The notes beneath the pieces are model-generated. The model saw only the letters and a program-made list of their open reading frames with translations, was not told where the DNA came from and ran no database searches. A DNA stretch of 21,333 bases from Pseudomonadota bacterium (GTDB lineage: Bacteria > Pseudomonadota > Alphaproteobacteria > Caulobacterales > Caulobacteraceae), in the NCBI GenBank assembly GCA_023424215.1, contig JAFAEC010000011.1, forward strand, positions 1 through 21,333, read 5' to 3'. Of the stretch, positions 7,032 through 13,513 are shown in pieces. The position numbers and the translations under genes were made by a program. The first letter of the stretch is position 1. Each line of letters starts with the position of its first letter.

Positions 7032-7103
7032 GGGGCGGCCTTAACACCGGAAAACCGGCGGCGTCACGGCGACATTTTCATCCGACGCTGGCAGGATCGG
7101 CGC

Positions 7104-7484
7104 ATGGACCTCGACCGCCGCCAGATCGTCGCCGCCGGCCTCGGCCTCGCCGCCGCGACCGTGGCCGCGCCCGCCTTCGGAGATACGCCCATGTACGGAC
7201 TGATCGGCCGGATGAAGGCCGTTCCCGGCCAGCGCGACGCGCTCGCCGCCATCCTGCTGGAGGGGACCGGGGAGATGCCCGGCTGCCTGAGTTACATCGT
7301 GGCGAAGGACCCGGCCGACGCCGACGCCCTGTGGATCACCGAGGTGTGGGACAACGCCGACAGCCACCGCGCCTCGCTGCAGCTGCCGGCCGTGCAGGCG
7401 GCCATCGCCCGGGGAAGGCCGCTGATCGCGGGATTTGACAGCCAAGTGCAGACGGAGCCGTTGGGCGGGGTGGGGCTGGGTTAG
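7104..7484 (+). CDS. ABM-family (quinol monooxygenase-like) protein with Tat-type signal
   Basis: This 126-residue protein begins MDLDRRQIVAAGLGLAAATV, a twin-arginine-like signal ending near APAFG. An antibiotic-biosynthesis-monooxygenase ferredoxin-like domain follows (MYGLIGRMKAVPGQRDALAA, then TEVWDNADSHRASLQLPAVQ). Relatives are small dimeric quinol monooxygenases of the YgiN type or heme-degrading enzymes; the substrate cannot be told. If translation began at the internal ATG (7191) the product would be a cytosolic domain of about 97 residues, so the export signal is the less certain part. The stop codon overlaps that of mccA by four bases, tail to tail. Confidence 0.82.
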   Translation: MDLDRRQIVAAGLGLAAATVAAPAFGDTPMYGLIGRMKAVPGQRDALAAILLEGTGEMPGCLSYIVAKDPADADALWITEVWDNADSHRASLQLPAVQAAIARGRPLIAGFDSQVQTEPLGGVGLG

Positions 7485-9499
7485 GCGTCCGCCGGGGCCA
7501 CCACCGCCAGCACCGCGCCCTCGCCGACCTGGTCGCCGACGGTCACGGAGACGCTTTCGACCACGCCGTCGAAGGGGGCGACGAGGGCGTGCTCCATCTT
7601 CATGGCTTCCAGCACCACGACAGGCGCGCCCTTGGTCACCCCGTCGCCGGGCTTCGCAGGGGCGGCGACGATCTTGCCGGGCATGGGCGCGCGGAGGGAG
7701 CCGTCGGAGGCGGGACCGTCGCCGGGAGCCGCGCCGTGGTGGGTCAGGTCCTCGAACGTCCAGGTCTCGCCGTCATGGAAGATCACGGGCTCGTCGACGA
7801 CGCGGCCGATCTCCCGGTCCGGCCTGCCGTCGCGCATCAGGGTGACGCCGCCGGTGAGGACGTAGGCGTCGATGGTCTGGTCGCCGAGGTCGACCTGCCA
7901 GTAGCTGCCGTGCTCTCCGGGGACGGGCCGACCCTCGACCACGGTTCCGTTGACACGGGCCCGCTGCGGCGCCGGACGTGCGCCGTTCATGCGGAAGCCG
8001 TAGAGGCCCGAGGCGGTCGGGGCCCACGGGCTGGCCCCGCGGCCGGGGAGGTTGGACGGGCGGACCCACTCCTCCTCGTGATGGGCGTCGCTGGCCAGGG
8101 TCGCGAGCGCGGCGGCCTGCACCTCGGGCGAGGGCGAAACGGCGGTCAGCGCTTCCTCCTCGGCGGCGATGAAGCCGGTGTCGACGTCGCCGGCGACGAA
8201 GCGGGGGTGTTCGAGGCAGCGCTTGAGGAAGCCGGCGTTGGCGCGGACAGGCCAGACCTCGACCTCGCCGCAGGCCTGGGCCAGCCGTTCGGCCGCCGCC
8301 TCGCGGGTGTCGGCGTGGACGATCAGCTTGGCGATCATCGGGTCGTAGAACTGGCTGACCTCGCTGCCCCAGGTGACGCCGGTGTCGACGCGGATGTCCT
8401 CGGGGAGCTGTATGTGCTCCAGCGTGCCGATGCTGGGCAGGAAGCCGTTGGCGGGGTCTTCCGCATACAGCCGCGCCTCCATGGCCCAGCCGTTCAGTGG
8501 GATCTCGTCCTGCTGCAGCGGGATCGGCTCGCCGGCAGCGACGCGCAGCTGCCATTCGACCAGATCGACGCCGGTGATCGCCTCGGTGACCGGGTGCTCG
8601 ACCTGCAGCCTGGTGTTCATCTCCATGAACCAGATGCGGTCGGCCTTCAGACCCTCGGAGGCGTCGGCGATGAATTCGATGGTGCCGGCGCCCTCGTAGT
8701 TGACCGCCTTCGCGGCGCGGACGGCGGCGGCGGTGACGGCCTGACGCGTTGCGGCATCCATGCCGGGGGCCGGGGCCTCCTCGATCACCTTCTGGTGGCG
8801 GCGCTGCAGCGAGCAGTCGCGTTCGTGCAGGTGGACCACGGTTCCGTGGCGGTCGCCGAACACCTGCACCTCGATGTGGCGGGGGCGGGTGATGTATTTC
8901 TCGATCAGGACGCGGGGGTCGCCGAAGGAGGACTGGCCCTCGCGCTGGGCCGAGGCGAGGCCGTCGGCGAAGTCTTCGGCCCGGTCGACCTTCTTCATGC
9001 CCTTGCCGCCGCCGCCGGCGCCGGCCTTGATCAGCACCGGATAGCCGATGGCGTCGGCCTCGCGGCGCAGGCGTTCGGCCGACTGGTCGTCGCCGAGGTA
9101 GCCGGGGGTGACCGGCACGCCGGCCTCGATCATCAGGGCCTTGGCGGCGTCCTTAAGGCCCATGGCGCGGATGGCCGCGGGCGGCGGGCCGATCCAGACG
9201 AGGCCGGCGGCCATCACCGCCTCGGCGAAGTCAGCGTTCTCGGACAGGAAGCCGTAGCCGGGGTGGATGGCCTCGGCGCCCGTCTGCTTCGCGGCGGCCA
9301 GCACCTTGTCGGCGTCGAGGTAGGATTCGCGGGCGGGCGCGGGGCCGATCAGCACCGCCTCGTCGGCCTCGCGCACATGCAGGGCGTCGGCGTCGGCCTC
9401 GGAATGGACGGCGATGGTGCGCAGGCCCATGCGGCGGGCGGTGCGGAACACACGGCAGGCGATCTCGCCGCGATTGGCGACCAGGACGGATTTGAACAT
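7481..9499 (-). CDS. mccA: 3-methylcrotonyl-CoA carboxylase biotin-containing alpha subunit
   Basis: This 672-residue protein carries biotin carboxylase and biotin carrier parts. The N-terminal biotin carboxylase domain begins KSVLVANRGEIACRVFRTAR. It has an ATP-grasp Gly loop (KAGAGGGGKGMKKV), the segment HLHERDCSLQRRHQKVIEEAP and the catalytic stretch FMEMNTRLQVEHPVTE. A linker follows, and the C-terminal biotinyl domain has EAMKM with the biotinylated lysine at about residue 634. Acetyl-, propionyl- and methylcrotonyl-CoA carboxylase alpha subunits look alike. The nearby mccB and methylglutaconyl-CoA hydratase-like genes point to leucine breakdown (EC 6.4.1.4). The gene ends tail to tail with the ABM gene and starts next to a repeat-filled gap. 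Confidence 0.93.
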   Translation of the reverse strand: MFKSVLVANRGEIACRVFRTARRMGLRTIAVHSEADADALHVREADEAVLIGPAPARESYLDADKVLAAAKQTGAEAIHPGYGFLSENADFAEAVMAAGLVWIGPPPAAIRAMGLKDAAKALMIEAGVPVTPGYLGDDQSAERLRREADAIGYPVLIKAGAGGGGKGMKKVDRAEDFADGLASAQREGQSSFGDPRVLIEKYITRPRHIEVQVFGDRHGTVVHLHERDCSLQRRHQKVIEEAPAPGMDAATRQAVTAAAVRAAKAVNYEGAGTIEFIADASEGLKADRIWFMEMNTRLQVEHPVTEAITGVDLVEWQLRVAAGEPIPLQQDEIPLNGWAMEARLYAEDPANGFLPSIGTLEHIQLPEDIRVDTGVTWGSEVSQFYDPMIAKLIVHADTREAAAERLAQACGEVEVWPVRANAGFLKRCLEHPRFVAGDVDTGFIAAEEEALTAVSPSPEVQAAALATLASDAHHEEEWVRPSNLPGRGASPWAPTASGLYGFRMNGARPAPQRARVNGTVVEGRPVPGEHGSYWQVDLGDQTIDAYVLTGGVTLMRDGRPDREIGRVVDEPVIFHDGETWTFEDLTHHGAAPGDGPASDGSLRAPMPGKIVAAPAKPGDGVTKGAPVVVLEAMKMEHALVAPFDGVVESVSVTVGDQVGEGAVLAVVAPADA

Positions 9500-9573
9500 G
9501 GGGCGTGTCTAGCCGGACTTCCGGCAGGCGAGAAGGGATGGCGATCCGTCTGGCGAAGCGGCCTTCGCTGGAA

Positions 9574-9748
9574 GGTTCCTCACAACGAGCACAACGGACT
9601 CACAAAGGACACGACGGGGCCGGAGGGCCCATGGCTCCCGCCAGGGAGAGGTCAGGTGATCGGATTGCGGGCAAGGGCCCGCGAAGGGAGGACACCAACT
9701 CCCTCCCGTCGTGTTCTTCGTGCCTCTTCGTGTTCGTCGTGATGAACC
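9574..9748. repeat. Inverted repeat of nine-base CACGAAGGA-like units (copy 1)
   Basis: The left arm (9574-9619) begins GGTTCCTCACAACGAGCACA. The right arm (9703-9748), read on the minus strand, begins GGTTCATCACGACGAACACG; both run through CACAAAGGA- or CACGAAGAA-like units to CACGACGGG. The arms agree at most positions over about 45 bases and enclose about 80 bases with a GCGGGC/GCCCGC hairpin. The element fills the 292-base gap between the hydratase gene and mccA. A sister element lies at 13249-13415. Nothing else convincing is seen in the gap. Confidence 0.82.
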
Positions 9749-9791
9749 AGCCGACGGCGGGGGCAGGTCTCCCCGCCTGCCGACCTAGCTC

Positions 9792-10691
9792 CTATTCCGC
9801 CCAGCCCGGCTTGCGCTTGTCGAGGAAGGCGCGGACGCCTTCCTGGCCTTCGGCGGAGACGCGGGCCCGGGCGATGCGGCGGGCGGTGTCCTCCATCACG
9901 CCGTGGTCGATGTGGCGGCCGGCGAGATCGTTGACCAGCCGCTTGGCGTCGCCGACGGCGCCCGGGGCGCAGGCCTTCATGGCGTCTGACAGGGTGCGGA
10001 CGAAGCCGTCGATGTCGTCGGCGGAGGCGAGCACCTGGCTGACGAGGCCGTGGTCCTTCGCCCGGTCGGCGTCGAACAGTTCGGCGGTGGCGAACAGGGC
10101 GCGGGCGGCGCGCGGGCCGACCGCCTCGATGACATAGGGGGCGATGGTCGCCGGGATCAGGCCCAGTCTGACCTCGGAGAAGGCGAATTTCGCGCCCTTG
10201 ACGGCCACGGCCATGTCGCAGGCCGCGACGATGCCGGCCCCGCCGCCCATGGCGGCGCCCTCGACCACGGCCACGGTCAGGGCCGGGACGTCGTGCAGGG
10301 CCTTGAGCATCTTCGCCAGGCCGATGGCGTCGTCGCGGTTGTCGCTCTCGGACCAGTCGGCAGCGTCGCGCATCCAGGAGAGGTCGGCGCCCGCGCTGAA
10401 GGTCCCGCCCGCGCCGCGGACGAAGACCACGCGGACGTGGTCGGCGCCCTGCAGGGTCTCGAAGGCCTCATAGAGGGCGGCGATGGTCGGCGCGTCGAAG
10501 GCGTTCTTCTTCTGCGGCCGGTTGATGGTGACGAAGACCACCCCGTCGGGCGTGGAGTCGATGCGCACCAGCCGGTCGTCGGCGTCAGGCGCCGCCCCGG
10601 CCAGCAGCGGATGGGCGATGGCGTTGATCTCGGCCGCCTCGGCGGGAGTGATGTCGAGGGCGTTCAGATCGGCGTTGGTGGGCTTGGCCAT
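9792..10691 (-). CDS. liuC: Enoyl-CoA hydratase family, probable methylglutaconyl-CoA hydratase
   Basis: This 299-residue crotonase-fold enzyme has oxyanion-hole segments GGTFSAGADLSWM and EGAAMGGGAGIVAACDMAVA, and the glutamate-containing stretch FAFSEVRLGLIPATIAPYV typical of methylglutaconyl-CoA hydratases (AUH/LiuC). That enzyme hydrates the product of MCC in leucine degradation, and mccA and mccB lie on either side. The start at 10691 is chosen because AGGAGA lies six bases upstream; the frame extends further but without a good ribosome site. About 45 residues precede the crotonase domain (THPLLAGAAPDADD-type segment), longer than the usual family of about 260 residues. A divergent DUF2200 gene lies 64 bases upstream. 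Confidence 0.87.
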   Translation of the reverse strand: MAKPTNADLNALDITPAEAAEINAIAHPLLAGAAPDADDRLVRIDSTPDGVVFVTINRPQKKNAFDAPTIAALYEAFETLQGADHVRVVFVRGAGGTFSAGADLSWMRDAADWSESDNRDDAIGLAKMLKALHDVPALTVAVVEGAAMGGGAGIVAACDMAVAVKGAKFAFSEVRLGLIPATIAPYVIEAVGPRAARALFATAELFDADRAKDHGLVSQVLASADDIDGFVRTLSDAMKACAPGAVGDAKRLVNDLAGRHIDHGVMEDTARRIARARVSAEGQEGVRAFLDKRKPGWAE

Positions 10692-10755
10692 GCTGGTCTC
10701 CTGTCGCGTCAGGCCTATAACGCCTCGAGGCCGAACGGAATACGGAGCTTCCCGG

Positions 10756-11118
10756 ATGGCGACCAGCGCGACCGACCGCATCCGCCGCACCAGCGTGGCC
10801 AGCGTCTACGTCCATTACCTCGCCAAGGCGGAGAAGAAGGGGCGGGGCAAGGCCGAGGTGAACGAGGTGATCCGCTGGCTGACCGGCTATTCGCAGGCCC
10901 AGCTGGAGGCGCTGCTGGCCGACGGGACGACGTTTGAGGCGTTCTTCGACCGGGCGCCGGCGATGAACCCGAACCGCTTCCTGATCACCGGGGTGATCTG
11001 CGGCTATCGCGTCGAGGAGATCGAGGACCCGTTCATGCGCGAGCTGCGGTATCTCGACAAGCTGGTCGACGAGGTGGCCAAGGGGAAGGCGATGGAGAAG
11101 GTGATGAGGGGGTCCTAG
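10756..11118 (+). CDS. DUF2200 family protein
   Basis: This 120-residue protein matches the DUF2200 pattern: an early VASVYVHYLAKAEKKGRGKA, then EVIRWLTGYSQAQLEALL, MNPNRFLITGVICGYRVEEI and RYLDKLVDEVAKGKAMEKV. No catalytic residues are known for the family and its function is unestablished. The ATG at 10756 has GGAG (10744-10747) eight bases upstream; longer in-frame starts lie inside the opposing hydratase gene and are rejected. The gene sits on the plus strand inside an otherwise minus-strand leucine-degradation block. Its stop codon overlaps that of the broken DUF559 gene by four bases. Confidence 0.88.
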   Translation: MATSATDRIRRTSVASVYVHYLAKAEKKGRGKAEVNEVIRWLTGYSQAQLEALLADGTTFEAFFDRAPAMNPNRFLITGVICGYRVEEIEDPFMRELRYLDKLVDEVAKGKAMEKVMRGS

Positions 11119-11524
11119 TCCTTCTCCCCTCGGGGGAGAAGGTGGGCGGCGGAGCCGCTCGGATGAGGGGGCTGGTTCCGCATCTCAGTCGCCCGACGAC
11201 GGATCGCATCGAGAAGGGTGTTTGGATTGCGCAGGAAGGCTTGGTTCTCCGACCTCAGCACGCAAAATCCCGCATCGGTGATCTGCAGTTCTCGCTCCGC
11301 GTCCTCGACGATCCGGAGATCATGCACGCCGCCGTCGAGTTCGATGACCAGTTTGAGCTCCGGGCAGAGAAAGTCGACGATCTTCCCAGCCACGGCGCCT
11401 GCCGGCGGAACTTGAGCCCTTCGAACCGGCGGCCTCGCAGCAGCGTCCAGAGCTTGTCTTCAGCGCCGGTTGATCGAGCGCGTAGCTCACGGGCGCGGCG
11501 AGTCCTGTCCCCGGTCTGGTGCAT
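11115..11524 (-). pseudogene. DUF559 (Vsr-like) endonuclease-domain gene, frameshifted
   Basis: Two frames together make one DUF559 protein. The first (start 11524) gives MHQTGDRTRRARELRARSTG, then AEDKLWTLLRGRRFEGLKFR and RQAPW. The second resumes at about 11393 with AGKIVDFLCPELKLVIELDG, GVHDLRIVEDAERELQITDA and GFCVLRSENQAF. The join falls where the family reads RRQxPxxxxIVDF, and one extra base near 11393-11396 would restore a continuous protein, so this is a one-base deletion or a sequencing error. The nuclease-core residues (IVDF and ELDGGxH) are intact in the second part. The final 20 or so residues (NQPPHPSGSAAHLLPRGEKD) are a translation of the flanking palindromic repeat. A short protein starting at GTG 11393 could still be made but would lack the N-terminal helix. 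Confidence 0.85.
11120..11171 (+). repeat. Palindromic repeat, left copy flanking the DUF559 gene
   Basis: The hairpin CCTTCTCCCC/GGGGAGAAGG (11120-11142, 3-base loop) is followed by a second hairpin GCGGC-gga-GCCGC (11146-11158) and then TCGGATGAGGGGG. It is read outside-to-inside relative to the DUF559 gene and forms its C-terminal codons. Confidence 0.9.
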
Positions 11525-11535
11525 GAGGCCGGCAT

Positions 11536-11583
11536 CCCCCTCATCCGCCCCTCCGGGGCACCTTCTCCCCCGAGGGGAGAAGG
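11536..11583 (-). repeat. Palindromic repeat, right copy flanking the DUF559 gene
   Basis: In inverted orientation to the left copy: CCTTCTCCCC/GGGGAGAAGG (11561-11583, 3-base loop), a second hairpin GCCCC-tcc-GGGGC (11547-11559) and CCCCCTCATCC (11536-11546). The outer hairpin and the GGATGAGGGGG end are identical between copies while the inner stem differs in sequence but keeps its pairing. It lies seven bases past the mccB stop and could also end mccB transcription. Confidence 0.9.
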
Positions 11584-11590
11584 AAGCGTA

Positions 11591-13183
11591 TCACATCCGG
11601 AACACGCCGAAGGTCGTCTCCGGGATCGGGGCGTTCAGGGAGGCGCTGATGGCCAGACCGAGCACGTCCCGCGTCTGCGCCGGGTCGATGACGCCGTCGT
11701 CCCACAGGCGGGCGGTGGCGTACCAGGGGTTGCCCTCGTCCTCGTACTTCTGGCGGATCGGGGCCTTGAAGGCCTCGGCCTCTTCCTCCGTCCAGGTATC
11801 GGCGTCGCGGTGGACGGTGGCGAGGACGGCGGCGGCCTGTTCGCCGCCCATGACGCTGATCCGGCTGTTAGGCCAGGTGAACAGGAAGCGTGGGGAATAG
11901 GCGCGGCCGCACATGCCGTAGTTGCCGGCCCCGAAGCTGCCGCCGATCAGGACGGTGAACTTGGGCACCTCGGCCGAGGCGACGGCGGTGACCAGCTTGG
12001 CCCCGTTCTTGGCGATGCCCTCGGCCTCGTATTTGCCGCCGACCATGAAGCCCGAGATGTTCTGCAGGAACAGCAGCGGGATCTTCCGCTTGCAGGCCAG
12101 CTGGATGAAGTGGGCGCCCTTCAGCGCGCTTTCCGAGAACAACACGCCGTTGTTGGCGAGGATGGCGACCGGATAGCCCCAGATGCGGGCGAAACCACAG
12201 ACCAGGGTCGTGCCGTACAGGGCCTTGAACTCGTCGAACTCCGAGCCGTCGACGAGGCGGGCGATGACCTCGCGCACGTCGTAGGGGGCGCGGACGTCGT
12301 CGGGGATGAGGCCGTACAGCTCCTCCGGATCGAAGACGGGCGGCTGCGGCTCGCGCACGTCCATCTCGACCCGCTTGACCGTGTTCAGGCTGGCGACGAT
12401 GTCGCGGACGATCTCCAGCGCGTGCTCGTCGTTCTCGGCGACGTAGTCGACCACGCCGGACTTGCGGCCGTGGGTCTCGGCCCCGCCGAGGTCCTCGGCC
12501 GAGATGACCTCGCCGGTGGCGGCCTTCACCAGCGGCGGGCCGGCGAGGAAGATGGTGCCCTGGTTGCGGACGATGACCGTCTCGTCCGACATGGCCGGGA
12601 CATAGGCGCCGCCGGCGGTGCAGCTGCCCATGACGCAGGCGATCTGGGGAATGCCCTTCGCCGACATCCGGGCCTGGTTGAAGAAGATGCGGCCGAAGTG
12701 GTCGCGGTCGGGGAAGACCTCGGCCTGGTGCGGCAGGTTGGCCCCGCCGGAATCCACCAGATAGACGCAGGGCAGGTTGTTCTGCTCGGCGATCTCCTGG
12801 GCGCGCAGGTGCTTCTTCACCGTCATCGGGAAGTAGGCGCCGCCCTTCACGGTCGGATCGTTGGCGACGATCATCACCTCGCGGCCCGAGACCCGGCCGA
12901 CGCCGCAGATCATGCCGGCCCCCGGCGCCTCGTCGCGGTACATGCCGTGCGCCGCCAGCTGGCCGACCTCGAGGAAGGGCGAACCGGAATCGAGCAGCCG
13001 CTCGACGCGGTCGCGGGGCAGCAGCTTGCCGCGCGACACATGCCGTTCGCGCGCCTTGTCGGAGCCGCCGCGCGCGGCCGCGGCCACCTTCTCGTGCAGC
13101 TCGTCGCGCAGGGCGCGGTTGTGGGCGTCCAGCTTGCGGAAGGCGGCGCTGGTCTTGTCGAGGGCGGAGGTCAGCTTGGGCAT
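11591..13183 (-). CDS. mccB: 3-methylcrotonyl-CoA carboxylase carboxyltransferase beta subunit
   Basis: This 530-residue carboxyltransferase transfers the carboxyl group from biotin on MccA to 3-methylcrotonyl-CoA. Visible family segments are GRVSGREVMIVANDPTVKGG, CVYLVDSGGANLPHQAEVFP and CVMGSCTAGGAYVPAMSDET. ISGFMVGGKYEAEGIAKNGA, GSFGAGNYGMCGRAYSPRFL and FTWPNSRISVMGGEQAAAVL follow; the NYGMCGRAY and ANLPHQ stretches are typical of MCCB. Length is that of the family (about 530-540). The ATG at 13183 gives MPKLTSALDKTSAAFRKLDA. The hydratase and mccA lie further along on the same strand but are separated from it by the DUF559 cassette and the opposing DUF2200 gene. Confidence 0.94.
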   Translation of the reverse strand: MPKLTSALDKTSAAFRKLDAHNRALRDELHEKVAAAARGGSDKARERHVSRGKLLPRDRVERLLDSGSPFLEVGQLAAHGMYRDEAPGAGMICGVGRVSGREVMIVANDPTVKGGAYFPMTVKKHLRAQEIAEQNNLPCVYLVDSGGANLPHQAEVFPDRDHFGRIFFNQARMSAKGIPQIACVMGSCTAGGAYVPAMSDETVIVRNQGTIFLAGPPLVKAATGEVISAEDLGGAETHGRKSGVVDYVAENDEHALEIVRDIVASLNTVKRVEMDVREPQPPVFDPEELYGLIPDDVRAPYDVREVIARLVDGSEFDEFKALYGTTLVCGFARIWGYPVAILANNGVLFSESALKGAHFIQLACKRKIPLLFLQNISGFMVGGKYEAEGIAKNGAKLVTAVASAEVPKFTVLIGGSFGAGNYGMCGRAYSPRFLFTWPNSRISVMGGEQAAAVLATVHRDADTWTEEEAEAFKAPIRQKYEDEGNPWYATARLWDDGVIDPAQTRDVLGLAISASLNAPIPETTFGVFRM

Positions 13184-13248
13184 GCGCGTGGTTTAGGCGG
13201 CTTCGCGGGCGCGGGGAAGGTCGGGCGACGCGCTTGGGTTGGGCAGCG

Positions 13249-13415
13249 CTGGTTCATCACGAAGGACACGAAGGAGGCACGAAGGACACGACGAGACCGG
13301 GCGCGCGGCGCCGCAGGCATTTCCTTCCCTCGAGATGACGAATGCGCTTCGCGCGATCGGGCGCGGGCCCCTTCGTGTCCTTTGTGATTCCTTCGTGTCC
13401 TTTGTGATGAACCAG
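13249..13415. repeat. Inverted repeat of nine-base CACGAAGGA units (copy 2)
   Basis: The left arm (13249-13292) starts CTGGTTCATCACGAAGGACA and carries four CACGAAGGA-like nonamers with GG between the second and third. The right arm (13370-13415) on the minus strand is CTGGTTCATCACAAAGGACA followed by the same pattern, so each arm has a higher-order 20-base period. About 77 bases lie between the arms. The element occupies half of the 330-base gap (13184-13513) between mccB and the MATE gene. The rest holds only a small CCCCG-ctcg-CGGGG hairpin (13480-13493) near the MATE start and no gene. Confidence 0.88.
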
Positions 13416-13513
13416 CTACGCAGGCCGTCGCGCGCGGTGAGAAGGTCAGCTTATGCAGGCCCGGCCCAAATCCAGTTGACCCCGCTCGCGGGGCGTGGCC
13501 TGTCGCGCGGCCC

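Larger units (their letters stand above)
11120..11583. mobile_element. Candidate repeat-bounded DUF559 cassette
   Basis: The two inverted palindromic repeats at 11120-11171 and 11536-11583 enclose nothing but the DUF559 gene, giving a compact unit of about 464 bases. No target-site duplication can be demonstrated. Palindromic repeats paired with a nuclease or transposase gene are known from REP/RAYT systems. Whether DUF559 plays such a role is an inference from layout only. Confidence 0.45.

Noticed and set aside
7589..9742. A 717-residue plus-strand open frame opposite mccA
   Set aside because: Antisense shadow with low-complexity composition; the biotin carboxylase motifs are on the minus strand.
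11519..13387. A 622-residue plus-strand open frame opposite mccB
   Set aside because: Antisense shadow that runs through the palindromic and nonamer repeats; no recognisable domain.
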